DNA of 64,000 nt from Arthrobacter sp. M2012083 (GTDB taxonomy: Bacteria > Actinomycetota > Actinomycetes > Actinomycetales > Micrococcaceae), in the NCBI RefSeq assembly GCF_000281065.1, contig NZ_AKKK01000062.1, forward strand, positions 1 to 64,000. The letters run 5' to 3'. Within the stretch, counting starts at the first letter, position 1. Each line of letters begins with the position of its first letter. Shown here in pieces: positions 24,224 through 33,604 of this stretch. The position numbers were made by a program, and so were the translations under genes. A model generated the notes under the pieces. That model did no database searches, was not told the DNA's origin, and saw only the letters and a list, made by a program, of their open reading frames with translations.

Positions 24224-25401
24224 GCTCCAAGTTTAGATGAGCGTGGCGCCCTCAGGAGCACCAGATCGTCAACATGAACAACTTCGCGGTCATAGCCGCG
24301 GCCCATGGCCTGGCCGAGCTCCTGCGTTGTACGGCCCAACATGCGCGGGAGTTCCTCCGAAGAGTAGTTCACCAAGCCTCGTGCAACCACCGTGCCATCA
24401 TGGGCAACCATCTCAACGGGATCCCCGGCTTCAAAATCACCGCTGATGTCCGAAATGCCTGCGGGAAGGAGTGACCTGTGCCGGTCGCGCACGGCTTTCA
24501 CCGCGCCGTCGTCGAGTATTAAACGACCGTGGACAGTGGCCAAGTGTGCCAGCCACAGGAGTCGGACCGGCTTGCGACTGCCGTTCACGGCGAACCACGT
24601 TCCCACGTCCTCACCAGCCAAAGCCGCCGCAGCGTTGGGCGTGGATGTGACCAGTGCATGGATACCCGAGCCGGCAGCAATTGACGCCGCTTCCACCTTG
24701 GTCATCATGCCGCCCGTTCCAACGCCGGCCTTACCCGCCTTGCCAATGGTCACGTCCTCCAGGTCCTGCGGACCACGGACCAGCGGAATGCGTTGGGCGC
24801 CTTGGGACGGCGGGCCGTCGTAGAGGGCGTCGACGTCGGACAGCAGCACCAGCGCATCGGCGCGAACCAAGTGCGCCACCAAGGCAGCGAGACGATCGTT
24901 GTCACCGAAGCGGATTTCATGCGTGGCCACGGTGTCGTTCTCGTTGACCACCGGAACGACGCCGAGGTTCAACAGCCTGTTCAGTGCCCGGAAGGCATTT
25001 GTGTGCTGGGTCCGGCGCATCAGGTCATCGGCGGTCAACAGGACCTGGCTGACCGTTACACCGTGGGCGCTGAAAGCCTGGGTATAGCGTGCCATCAGGA
25101 GTCCCTGCCCTACACTGGCGGCCGCCTGCTGCGTGGCCAGGTCCTTGGGGCGCTTGGCGAGGCCCAAAGGGGCAAGTCCTGCAGCGATGGCACCGGAGGA
25201 CACAAGGATAATTTCTGTCCCGGAATTGCGCTTCTCGGCCAGGGCATTGACCAGGCCGGTGAGGGACTTTTCGGAGATGCCCCCCTTGATGCTGGTCAGT
25301 GAGGAGGACCCCACTTTGACAACAATCCGCTTGGCGGTGGCCAGGGCCTGGCGCTCAAGTCCCTCGGCTATGTCCGGAGCGTCGATAGTCCTAGTCGTCA
25401 T
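24220..25401 (-). CDS. proB: Glutamate 5-kinase ProB
   Basis: First step of proline synthesis. 393 residues: an amino-acid-kinase domain (VVKVGSSSLTS phosphate loop, ILVSSGAIAAGL, VVNENDTVATHEIRFGDND) and a C-terminal PUA domain (about 300-390). The frame is open upstream, but ATG 25399-25401, overlapping the obg stop by 11 bases and 8 bases after GGA, is the natural start. Likely co-transcribed obg-proB-proA. Confidence 0.96.
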   Translation of the reverse strand: MTTRTIDAPDIAEGLERQALATAKRIVVKVGSSSLTSIKGGISEKSLTGLVNALAEKRNSGTEIILVSSGAIAAGLAPLGLAKRPKDLATQQAAASVGQGLLMARYTQAFSAHGVTVSQVLLTADDLMRRTQHTNAFRALNRLLNLGVVPVVNENDTVATHEIRFGDNDRLAALVAHLVRADALVLLSDVDALYDGPPSQGAQRIPLVRGPQDLEDVTIGKAGKAGVGTGGMMTKVEAASIAAGSGIHALVTSTPNAAAALAGEDVGTWFAVNGSRKPVRLLWLAHLATVHGRLILDDGAVKAVRDRHRSLLPAGISDISGDFEAGDPVEMVAHDGTVVARGLVNYSSEELPRMLGRTTQELGQAMGRGYDREVVHVDDLVLLRAPRSSKLGA

Positions 25402-26977
25402 CACCGGAATCCAGATGGCTTTCCTTGACTGCCTGGGCACGGCGACCACTGACTGATTCAGTCCAGATGCCAGCCTTGCGTTCAGCTTCAAGCTCAGCCC
25501 TCGCGGCGGCCTTCGCTTCGCGGCGCTCGATCTGCTCGTCGCGCTTTTGTGAACGCGTGGGGCGGTCGCCGATGTCCGCGACGCGAATGTCGGTACCGCG
25601 GGGGGTCGCCAGGAGCTCGGCGCCAGCCATCATGGTGGGCTCCCAATCGAACACGACGCCGTCGTCTTCACCGATGACCACGGTGTCGCCAGGCTTGGCG
25701 CCAACCTTGAAGAGCTCGGTTTCAACACCGAGCTTGGCAAGGCGGTCGGCGAGATAGCCAATGGCTTCCTCGTTGGTGAAGTCAGTTTGCTTGACCCAGC
25801 GCACGGGCTTTTCGCCCAACACGCGGAACAGCGGCTCAAGGTTTTTCTCCTCGCGGCGGATCTTGAAGCCGGACTCATTGACGGCACGCGGCCGGAGGAC
25901 GGGAGCAGTCACCTTGGGAGGCGTGGCCTGAACGGCGTCACGAGCTGCCTGGACTATCTCAGCCATGGCAAAGCCTAGCTGACGCAACCCTTCGTGGCTG
26001 GTTGCCGACACTTCAAAAACGCGGTAGCCACGGGCTTCGAGGTCCGGACGGACGAATTCGGCCATGTCCTTGCCGTCGGGAAGATCCACCTTGTTGAGGA
26101 CTACCAGCTTGGGCCGCTCGTTCAGGGGCACAACTTCGCCGTCAACACCGGCGTAGCTCATGTCGACGGCGTACTTCTCCAGTTCGGCCTCAATGATGGC
26201 GAGGTCGGACAGAGGATCCCGGTCAGATTCAAGGGTTCCACAATCGAGGACGTGAACCAGGGCAGCACAGCGCTCTACGTGACGCAGGAAGTTGTGGCCC
26301 AAGCCCTTGCCTTCGCTGGCGCCTTCGATCAGGCCGGGAACGTCGGCGATAGTGAAGCGGACATCGCCGGCCTGCACCACACCGAGGTTGGGAATAAGGG
26401 TAGTGAAAGGGTAGTCGGCAATCTTGGGCCGGGCAGCAGACATGGCTGCAATGAGGCTCGACTTACCGGCAGAAGGGAAACCAACCAGGGCGATATCTGC
26501 GATGGACTTCAGTTCCAGGACGATGTCGCTGGACTCACCTTCGATGCCGAGCAGGGCAAAGCCTGGAGCCCGACGCTTCTGCGATGAGAGGGATGCGTTG
26601 CCGAGGCCGCCCTGTCCGCCGGCAGCTGCGATGTACTCAGTACCCTCGCCGACAAGGTCGGCGAGGACTTCGCCGTCCTTGGTCTTGACCACGGTGCCAT
26701 CGGGCACGGGAAGAATCAGGGTTTCACCGTTCTTGCCACCACGCCAGTCACCCATGCCGGGGCCACCATTGGTGGCATGGCGGTGGGGAGCGTGATGGTA
26801 ATCAAGCAAGGTTGTGGTCTGCGCAGATACGCGCAGGATGACATCGCCACCGTTGCCACCGTTGCCACCGTCGGGGCCACCGAGCGGCTTGAACTTTTCC
26901 CGCTTGACAGAGACACAGCCGTGGCCGCCGGTTCCGCCGGATACGTGCAGGACTACCCGGTCTACAAAGCTCGCCAC
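25391..26977 (-). CDS. obg: Obg/CgtA GTPase
   Basis: A 528-residue ribosome-associated GTPase. The Gly-rich Obg fold is residues 1-160, the G domain follows (GFPSAGKSSLI, then DVPGLIEGA, then NKVD), and the OCT domain comes near 355-435 (NEEAIGYLADRLAKLGVE). A charged extension of about 60 residues trails it, as in other actinobacteria. Start GTG has GAGGAG six bases upstream. It follows rplU-rpmA, the near-universal order. Confidence 0.97.
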   Translation of the reverse strand: MASFVDRVVLHVSGGTGGHGCVSVKREKFKPLGGPDGGNGGNGGDVILRVSAQTTTLLDYHHAPHRHATNGGPGMGDWRGGKNGETLILPVPDGTVVKTKDGEVLADLVGEGTEYIAAAGGQGGLGNASLSSQKRRAPGFALLGIEGESSDIVLELKSIADIALVGFPSAGKSSLIAAMSAARPKIADYPFTTLIPNLGVVQAGDVRFTIADVPGLIEGASEGKGLGHNFLRHVERCAALVHVLDCGTLESDRDPLSDLAIIEAELEKYAVDMSYAGVDGEVVPLNERPKLVVLNKVDLPDGKDMAEFVRPDLEARGYRVFEVSATSHEGLRQLGFAMAEIVQAARDAVQATPPKVTAPVLRPRAVNESGFKIRREEKNLEPLFRVLGEKPVRWVKQTDFTNEEAIGYLADRLAKLGVETELFKVGAKPGDTVVIGEDDGVVFDWEPTMMAGAELLATPRGTDIRVADIGDRPTRSQKRDEQIERREAKAAARAELEAERKAGIWTESVSGRRAQAVKESHLDSGDDD

Positions 26978-27085
26978 GTGAATCTCCTCAGTTGCTGTCT
27001 TACAGCGTTTGTTGCTGTTGCCAGCGTTGTTGCAAAAACCAGCGCGCTAAAGCGCCCTAGTCGATTGTAATGCGGTTAAAAGAAC

Positions 27086-27115
27086 GGTGGAGCGGGCCGT
27101 TTGGCCCGCTCCACC
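27086..27115 (-). terminator. Terminator after rpmA
   Basis: A perfect 13-bp GC-rich stem (27086-27098 with 27103-27115, loop GTTT), followed on the minus strand by TTCTTTT. It lies between rpmA and obg and would make obg-proBA at least partly independent of rplU-rpmA. Confidence 0.85.
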
Positions 27116-27131
27116 GGTTCAGAACTTGTTG

Positions 27132-27395
27132 TTACTCTGCAGCTGCAGCAGCAACAATGTTCACTACGCGACGGCCGCGGCGAGTACCAAACTCAACCGC
27201 ACCGGCCTGCAGTGCGAACAGGGTGTCGTCGCCACCGCGACCGACGCCTGCACCGGGGTGGAAGTGGGTTCCACGCTGGCGAACGATGATCTCGCCAGCG
27301 GAAACTACCTGACCACCGAAACGCTTGACGCCCAAGTACTGAGCGTTGGAGTCACGACCGTTGCGAGTGGAACTCGCGCCTTTTTTGTGTGCCAT
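27132..27395 (-). CDS. rpmA: 50S ribosomal protein L27
   Basis: 87 residues, with the classical start MAHKKGASSTRNGRDS and the L27 core LGVKRFGGQ and IIVRQRGTHFHPG. It sits near the peptidyl-transferase centre. Directly after rplU. Confidence 0.98.
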   Translation of the reverse strand: MAHKKGASSTRNGRDSNAQYLGVKRFGGQVVSAGEIIVRQRGTHFHPGAGVGRGGDDTLFALQAGAVEFGTRRGRRVVNIVAAAAAE

Positions 27396-27457
27396 GTGAA
27401 ATGCCTGCCTCTAAATTTCTGGGGAAACTGAAAAACCTGAACAGCGGGTAACGAAAG

Positions 27458-27778
27458 TTACGCGATGCTGGTGATCTTGATCTTGGTCAGTTCCTGACGG
27501 TGACCCTGACGCTTCCGGTAGCCGGTCTTGTTCTTGAACTTCTGGATGACGATCTTCGGACCACGGAGGTCCTCGAGGATCTCAGCCGTGACCTTGACGT
27601 TGGCCAGTTCCGCAGCTGCGGAGGTGACCTTCTCGCCGTCAACCAGGAGCAATGCGGGCAGCTCAAGCGTGCTACCGGCTCCACCGGGGACGCGGTTCAG
27701 CGTTACGTAGTCTCCAACGGAAACTTTTTCTTGGCGGCCGCCTGCGCGGACAATCGCGTACACCACTTGGGTACTCAC
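27458..27778 (-). CDS. rplU: 50S ribosomal protein L21
   Basis: 106 residues; family signature near the C-terminus KFKNKTGYRKRQGHRQ. Start is GTG with GAGAGAA just upstream. First gene of rplU-rpmA; a candidate promoter lies about 170 bases upstream. Confidence 0.98.
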   Translation of the reverse strand: MSTQVVYAIVRAGGRQEKVSVGDYVTLNRVPGGAGSTLELPALLLVDGEKVTSAAAELANVKVTAEILEDLRGPKIVIQKFKNKTGYRKRQGHRQELTKIKITSIA

Positions 27779-28140
27779 TTCTCTCGACGTTTATTACAAA
27801 ATTTGCGTGCGGAACCTTGAACCGGAATCAGCCCTGGTTCGCGCTGTGCCTCAACGCCGTGGACCTCTGATCGAAGTCCGCGAGTCATCCCATGAACAAT
27901 TCCAAGGGGCATAACCCAAGTGTTGGCGTAAGCACCGAAGATCAAGATTACGCTAGTTTGACCTTCAGCTGCAAATGAGGCCGGGTCCGGAGGCTACCTC
28001 GTGACTTGCATCACCAGTTGTAACGGACTCTCCCGGCACCGTGCCCATACAGCCTACAGGGTTTGGGCGAGATTAACGCGATCCAGCCAACGACGCGCGG
28101 ACGTGTCGCCCCAATCGGCCTCAAGTGCGTGGGTGGAAAG
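27779..28140. other. Gene-free stretch upstream of rplU
   Basis: Holds the rplU leader and its likely promoter. On the minus strand TTGCAG (27969-27974) and TAATCT (27945-27950), spaced 18 bases, are a plausible -35/-10 pair. That would leave a leader of about 160 bases in which I see no clear conserved structure. Nothing recognisable between 27980 and the end of the ThiD-TenA gene. Confidence 0.4.
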
Positions 28141-29691
28141 CTACTGGGCTCCGGTGAACGAAGCCTGCGCAAACAGCCTCGGAGCATCGAAGAACGCGGT
28201 CTCGTAGCGGCATGACTGAATGAAAGCATCCATCATGGCAGCCCGCTCCGTGCCGGAAGCCACGACGGCCGCACCATCCGTGAAGTTGATCGCTTTCCGT
28301 GTTGCCGCGGCGAAATCCTCGTCGGCGTAGGTCTTCAACCAGTCCGCATAGGCATGGTCCGCAGGCGCGCCGGCGTCTACATATGCCGTATGAAGCTGCT
28401 GACCCACCTCCGCGTACAACCAGTAACAGGGCAGGATCGCCGCCAGCACCACGGCGTAGCTGCCGGCAGCGGATGTTGCCAGTAAATGGTCCACGTAGGA
28501 CTTGGTGACCGGCCCGGTTGCTGTGGAGGCTTCCCGCGTGCTCAACCAGTTCCTGTGCAACTCGGATTCAACCTCCAGGCACTGCTGTGATGCCTTTGCC
28601 CAAAACAGTTGTTCCTCCTCCGTGGGGGCCAAAGCGCCCGCACGTGCAAGGACCCTCGAATACCCATTGAGATAGATGGCGTCCTGGGCAAGGTAGTAAT
28701 TGAAGTCACGTTCCGGCAGCTCGCCGGATTGAAGTCCTTGAATAAACGGAAGTCCGTAAATCGCTTCGAGTTCGGGAACGGCTTCGTTCCACATCGCCGC
28801 CGCGAAAGCGCCCGGCTTGGATGCCACCTGGAAGTGGTGGAAGTGGTTCACGGGTCCGTTGCCTTGACCCACGTGCAGGGCGTCAGAGGCCTTCAATGCC
28901 CCCAGCAACCACGGTTTGACTTCCCGCAACGAAACTTCCCAGTCACCAGTTCGTGCCTGGACTGTTGCCAAAGCTGAAGACAGGGAGCACCCGGTACCGT
29001 GGCTGTTCCGCGTGGCAACCTTGGGACCTGCCACTTCGATCACGTCCTGGGACAGCAGCCCGCTGGTGTTCACCAGCGCATCGGGGCACTCCGGCCCTGG
29101 CAGGTGGCCGCCCTTGACCAGGACCGTGTTGCCGTATTCGGCTGCCAACCGCTTGCCCTGGTCCAGCGCCGAAACCCAGTCTCTTGCCTCCGGCTCTCCC
29201 AGCAACATGGCCAGTTCCGGAAGGTTCGGCGTCATGAGGTGGGCCAAAGGGAGCAGCGAACGCAATGCCTTCTCAGCAGACTCCCGCAGCAGTCGGTCAC
29301 CGCTGGTGGCCACCATCACCGGATCAAGGACCACGACGACGGGACTCACCTCTTCGAGCCAGCCCCGGACCTCATCGATGACGGCGGCGTCGCCGAGCAT
29401 TCCGATCTTAACGGCGTCAATCGTGATGTCACCACTAATGGCTTCCAGTTGTTGGCGAAGGAAGTGCGCGGGAGGGACGTGGACGGCACTGACTCCCCTG
29501 GTGTTTTGCGCGGTGAGCGCCGTGATGGCAGCCATGCCATACCCGCCGAATGCGGCGATGCTCTTCAGGTCCGCTTGGACTCCGGCGCCACCTGAAGGGT
29601 CCGAGCCGGCAATGCTCAGAACGCGTGGGATTGGACGGCCCGAAGCCCGAGCGTCGAGGGGGTACACCGATGAATATGATGATGCAGTCAT
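28141..29691 (-). CDS. thiD: ThiD-TenA fusion: HMP-phosphate kinase / thiaminase II
   Basis: A 516-residue bifunctional thiamine enzyme. Residues 1-270 are the ribokinase-like ThiD (IAGSDPSGGAGVQADLK at the N-terminus, NSHGTGCSLSSALA with the anion hole near 230), which phosphorylates hydroxymethylpyrimidine phosphate. Residues 290-510 are TenA, which hydrolyses aminopyrimidine or thiamine; its catalytic Cys is in ILPCYWLYAEVG. A TPP riboswitch lies directly upstream, and its 3' end supplies the ribosome-binding site, so thiamine status controls translation. A monocistronic salvage gene here. Confidence 0.95.
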   Translation of the reverse strand: MTASSYSSVYPLDARASGRPIPRVLSIAGSDPSGGAGVQADLKSIAAFGGYGMAAITALTAQNTRGVSAVHVPPAHFLRQQLEAISGDITIDAVKIGMLGDAAVIDEVRGWLEEVSPVVVVLDPVMVATSGDRLLRESAEKALRSLLPLAHLMTPNLPELAMLLGEPEARDWVSALDQGKRLAAEYGNTVLVKGGHLPGPECPDALVNTSGLLSQDVIEVAGPKVATRNSHGTGCSLSSALATVQARTGDWEVSLREVKPWLLGALKASDALHVGQGNGPVNHFHHFQVASKPGAFAAAMWNEAVPELEAIYGLPFIQGLQSGELPERDFNYYLAQDAIYLNGYSRVLARAGALAPTEEEQLFWAKASQQCLEVESELHRNWLSTREASTATGPVTKSYVDHLLATSAAGSYAVVLAAILPCYWLYAEVGQQLHTAYVDAGAPADHAYADWLKTYADEDFAAATRKAINFTDGAAVVASGTERAAMMDAFIQSCRYETAFFDAPRLFAQASFTGAQ

Positions 29692-29696
29692 GAGGA

Positions 29697-29785
29697 CATC
29701 CCTTCGCCGGTGCTAACCGGACAGGTTCAACGGGTTTGGATCTCAGCCTGGCCCAACGCCCGGCACCCCGTGTCAGTCCCCAAGC
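29697..29785 (-). ncRNA. TPP riboswitch (THI element)
   Basis: On the minus strand the conserved blocks appear in order: ACGGGGTGCC, GGCTGAGA, CCGTTGAACCTG, GGTTAGCACCGGCGAAGGGA. The final AAGGGA is also the Shine-Dalgarno of the ThiD-TenA gene, seven bases before ATG. This implies translational control: TPP binding hides the ribosome-binding site. Confidence 0.95.
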
Positions 29786-29879
29786 GTAGCCGGGAAGCGA
29801 CGCGCCACGGGAACCGGGCCACGCCGACGCCCGGATGTGACTCTGAACGCAGCCCATGCGTGGATTGCAGTGCAGACGC

Positions 29880-29929
29880 AAAAGGACCCCGCACTACCCG
29901 CCGTTTGGCAGATAGCGCAGGGTCCTTTT
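29880..29929 (-). terminator. Terminator after the RNase E/G gene
   Basis: AAAAGGACCC pairs with GGGTCCTTTT, and the stem extends inward with two mismatches (15 of 17 positions). Both strands leave a T-run at the stem base, so it could also stop read-through in the other direction. Confidence 0.75.
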
Positions 29930-29944
29930 ACTTGTTCGCCGCGA

Positions 29945-32900
29945 TTAGAGCTCGGAAGCAGGAACTCCAACGCCGAGGATGATGGGCTCATCCTTTGGTG
30001 CCTTCTTGGTCGGTTCCACAGGCGCCTTAGCCTCATGGGCCGAACCCCGGGTGGCCGACGCAGTCGCCTCGTGGTGCTCAACGCTGGTTTCATTGGCTGC
30101 GCCCTGGGCCCTGCTGGCACTCCGATTACGGCGACCACGACGACCACGCGAGGCTGAAGCAGCCTCGGGATCTTCCTCAGCAGTCCGTGCCGGAGAAGCA
30201 GCCTTCGGGGTCTCTTCTGCCTTTGTGGCTGAAACCCGCGCGGCTTCTTCCTCAGGTGCCGGAGCCGCGCCGAGGTGCGAGAACGCTTCGGCCAGGAGAT
30301 CCAGGCTCATGGCAGGCTTGGCTGCCTGCGGTTCCTCGTGGTGTTCAACGAACGGCAAGGCAACCTCTTCCCCTCCGAAGCGCAGGACGGGAGTAGATCT
30401 TGCTTCCTGGACTGCTGCTTCGTCGCTGCCTGCTTCACTGCTGGCGGCGGTGCCGGATGCAGGGCTTGCGTCTGACTCGTGTCGGCCTGCCGCCCGCGCT
30501 TCCTCCTCTGCACGGTGAACTTCGTCGTCGTGCAGGTGCGCGGCGTGAGCTGCGGCGGCAATCGTCGCCAGGGCGGCCCTGGTTGCCTCGGCTTTTGCCA
30601 TCCGGGCAGGATCCTGCGGTTCAGCCGTGCTGGATGCTGCGACCGGGGCGGACGTGGTCGTGTGGACCTGCGCGGGAGCTTCGGCAATGGCAGGTCCCCC
30701 GCCCTTGCCGCGGCGGCGTTTGCGTTCGGTCCGCGCAGCTGGCTGCTGCGCTTCCGTGTGCGGGCGGTGATGTTCAGCAGCCACCACGTTGGCGCGCCGG
30801 TGTTCAACGGGCTCGTCGTGCGTGACGACACCCCGGCCAGCGCAGTGCTCGCACTGCTCACCGAAGACCTCAAGGAGGCCTGTTCCCATGCGCTTACGAG
30901 TCATCTGGACCAAGCCCAGCGACGTCACTTCAGCCACCTGGTGCTTGGTGCGGTCCCGGCCGAGGCACTCCACCATGCGGCGGAGGACGAGGTCGCGGTT
31001 GGATTCAAGGACCATGTCGATGAAGTCGATGACGATAATGCCGCCGATATCGCGCAGACGAAGCTGGCGAACAACTTCTTCGGCCGCTTCAAGGTTGTTC
31101 TTGGTGACGGTTTCTTCCAGGTTTCCGCCACTGCCGGTGAACTTGCCGGTGTTGACGTCAACCACGGTCATGGCCTCGGTGCGATCGATGACCAACGAGC
31201 CGCCGGACGGGAGGAAGACCTTCCGCTCCAAGGCCTTGTGGATCTGCTCGTCGATGCGCCACGCAGCGAAGATGTCCTGGTCCTTGGTCCACTTTTCGAG
31301 GCGTCCCACCAGATCAGGGGCAACGTAAGTCACGTAGGCCTCGATGGTGTCCCAGGCGTCGTCACCGGAGACGATCAGCTTGGAGAAGTCCTCATTGAAG
31401 ACGTCACGGACTACTTTGATGGTGAGGTCAGGTTCGCCGTAGAGCAGTTCCGGAGCCAGAACCTTGGTGGACGAGGCCTGTCCTTCGATGCCTTCCCACT
31501 GGGCGCGCAGACGGTTGATGTCGTGGGTGAGCTCTTCCTCGGACGCACCCTCAGCTGCTGTGCGAACAATGACACCGGCGTTTTCCGGCAAGCGGTCCTT
31601 CAGGATGCGCTTGAGGCGGTTGCGCTCGACGTCGGGCAGCTTGCGTGAGATGCCGGTCATGGAACCACCGGGTACGTACACCAGGTAGCGGCCCGGCAGG
31701 GAGATCTGGCTGGTGAGGCGGGCACCTTTGTGCCCCACGGGGTCCTTGGTGACCTGGACCAGGACGGAGTCGCCGGATTTCAGGGCGTTCTCGATCCGGC
31801 GCGGCTGGCCTTCAAGGTTGACTGCGTCCCAGTTGACTTCTCCGGCGTACAGGACGGCGTTACGGCCGCGTCCGATGTCCACGAACGCAGCTTCCATTGA
31901 CGGCAGCACGTTCTGGACCTTGCCCAGGTACACGTTGCCGATCAGGGAGTCCTGCTGGGTCTTGGACACGAAGTGCTCAGCCAGCACACCGTCTTCCAGT
32001 ACACCGATCTGTATTCTGTCGTCGCGCTGGCGGACGATCATCTGGCGGTCCACCGACTCACGGCGGGCAAGGAACTCGGCCTCGGTGATGACCTGGCGGC
32101 GGCGTCCGGTTTCACGGGACTCGCGGCGGCGCTGCTTCTTGGCCTCCAGCCTGGTGGAGCCCTTGACGCCGGTAACCCGGTTGGAAGGGGCGGTCTCCGT
32201 GATGGGGCGGGGCGCACGGACACGGGTGACTGTGTTGGGCGGATCGTCGTCCGAGCCGCCGGTCAGTTCAAGATCCTGGTCTCCACGACGGCGACGACGC
32301 CTACGCCGCGACGTGACGCCTTCTTCGAGGGCTTCTACTACCGGCGCTTCGTCGTCCTCGGACTCGGTGCCGTCCTCGGCCTCGTTCTCTTCCCGCTCGG
32401 TTCCACGGCGACCACGGCGGCCGCGGCTCCTGCGACGCCGGCGGCTACCTGCGTCTTCCAGCTCGCCTTCAGCGGTGGTTTCGGTTTCTTCTTCGGGCTC
32501 CTCAGCCTTCTCCTCCACCACGGCGACGCGGGGAACCGTGGTGAGGTCAGGGGCCTGGAAGATCATGGACGTGATGGAAACCGGCTCCATGAACAGCGAG
32601 GTGGACGCAGCGGGAGCAGCCTCTTCGGCAGGTTCCTCTGCGGTGGCCGCGGTTTCCGGGTTTTGGGCAGCAACGTCGGTGGTCAGCTCAGCCACCGCTT
32701 CCTCTGGCCGGGAGCCATTTTCCGGCGTCGTAGTTTCCTGCGGGGCTTCCGCGGCAACGGGTACCTCTACGGCTTCCGTTTTGGGCTTGGTGGTACGACG
32801 ACGGCGGACCGGCTTTTCGGGGGCCGGCTCGGCGGCAGCTTCGGGCTTGGCTTCGGGGGCGGCGGTGTCTTCGCCCACAGCAGTAGCTTCGTCGCCCAAA

Positions 32901-33133
32901 CCGGGCAGGGTCTCGGCAGGCTCTGCCTTTTTGCGGGAACGGGTGCGACGCACTGGTGTTGCGGCGGCCTCAGGGGTTGCGTCCGGGGCGGGGGCCTCGG
33001 CCGCAGGTGCCTCTACGTCAGCGGCGACTTTGGGCGCTGCCTTGCGCCGGGTCCTGGTGGCTTTCTTGGGCGCTTCCGCAGTTTCCGCGGGAGCTGCCTC
33101 GTCATTAACGGCTACAACCTGGTCATTATCCAT
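29945..33133 (-). CDS. rne: RNase E/G family endoribonuclease
   Basis: A 1062-residue single-strand-specific endoribonuclease for mRNA decay and rRNA/tRNA processing. About 380 N-terminal residues are Ala/Glu/Pro-rich and Arg/Ser-rich low complexity. The S1 domain follows (GNVYLGKVQNVLPSMEAAFVD), then the catalytic DNase-I-like part with its acidic residues in MTVVDVNTGK and IVIDFIDM, then the zinc-link CEHC. About 270 C-terminal residues are again disordered. The start ATG 33131-33133 was chosen because the upstream frame has no family similarity; AGGAG lies 11 bases before it. Confidence 0.95.
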   Translation of the reverse strand: MDNDQVVAVNDEAAPAETAEAPKKATRTRRKAAPKVAADVEAPAAEAPAPDATPEAAATPVRRTRSRKKAEPAETLPGLGDEATAVGEDTAAPEAKPEAAAEPAPEKPVRRRRTTKPKTEAVEVPVAAEAPQETTTPENGSRPEEAVAELTTDVAAQNPETAATAEEPAEEAAPAASTSLFMEPVSITSMIFQAPDLTTVPRVAVVEEKAEEPEEETETTAEGELEDAGSRRRRRSRGRRGRRGTEREENEAEDGTESEDDEAPVVEALEEGVTSRRRRRRRRGDQDLELTGGSDDDPPNTVTRVRAPRPITETAPSNRVTGVKGSTRLEAKKQRRRESRETGRRRQVITEAEFLARRESVDRQMIVRQRDDRIQIGVLEDGVLAEHFVSKTQQDSLIGNVYLGKVQNVLPSMEAAFVDIGRGRNAVLYAGEVNWDAVNLEGQPRRIENALKSGDSVLVQVTKDPVGHKGARLTSQISLPGRYLVYVPGGSMTGISRKLPDVERNRLKRILKDRLPENAGVIVRTAAEGASEEELTHDINRLRAQWEGIEGQASSTKVLAPELLYGEPDLTIKVVRDVFNEDFSKLIVSGDDAWDTIEAYVTYVAPDLVGRLEKWTKDQDIFAAWRIDEQIHKALERKVFLPSGGSLVIDRTEAMTVVDVNTGKFTGSGGNLEETVTKNNLEAAEEVVRQLRLRDIGGIIVIDFIDMVLESNRDLVLRRMVECLGRDRTKHQVAEVTSLGLVQMTRKRMGTGLLEVFGEQCEHCAGRGVVTHDEPVEHRRANVVAAEHHRPHTEAQQPAARTERKRRRGKGGGPAIAEAPAQVHTTTSAPVAASSTAEPQDPARMAKAEATRAALATIAAAAHAAHLHDDEVHRAEEEARAAGRHESDASPASGTAASSEAGSDEAAVQEARSTPVLRFGGEEVALPFVEHHEEPQAAKPAMSLDLLAEAFSHLGAAPAPEEEAARVSATKAEETPKAASPARTAEEDPEAASASRGRRGRRNRSASRAQGAANETSVEHHEATASATRGSAHEAKAPVEPTKKAPKDEPIILGVGVPASEL

Positions 33134-33604
33134 ATGTGGCAACACTCCTGCCCCAGCGACGCCGCCACATCCGGCGCCCAGTGGAGCAAATATTGTCAAA
33201 ACCCGCAGGCGTTGACAGAAGTCGGCAGTATGCCTTCCGGTTCGCACCAGCATTGGGGTGCGGCAGCCCTGGAAGGCCGGCGGCTTTATTCTGAAACCCG
33301 TTGTTCTGCTGCCACAACCAGGTGCCGTCCATTGTCATGGCGGGCCTACCGAGGATCACACGATCCGGGCATGCCCAGCTCATACTGGCGGTCTTGGGAA
33401 CAAAGTCACCGGACCGGAATTCGAATGTGGATCGACTCCCGGCCATGTTCATTCTCTCACACCCCTGCACATTCCCAGGGTAGGTCGCTGTGTCGTGGGC
33501 CTCCCTGCACAAGCTGGGGCCGGCGCCCAGCCTTCGGAGTTACAATCCTCCCAAGAGCCCTTCCCGGCCCGCCGGGCTATTTGTCGAAAAGGATCACATC
33601 CGCG
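33134..33604. other. Gene-free divergent region between rne and the VKOR gene
   Basis: No credible gene; short frames here have no domain and poor starts. Near the VKOR end, TACAAT at 33541-33546 is a good plus-strand -10 element about 60 bases before the start. The rne promoter should be in the left half, but I cannot place it. Confidence 0.4.

Noticed and set aside
31713..33215. 500-codon plus-strand frame over rne
   Set aside because: Ser/Arg-rich shadow of the low-complexity part of RNase E/G; no family resemblance and no ribosome-binding site.
33126..33512. 128-codon minus-strand frame upstream of rne
   Set aside because: Composition is odd (Cys/Arg/Trp-rich), no domain, and it overlaps the rne start region; I treat the stretch as a promoter and leader.
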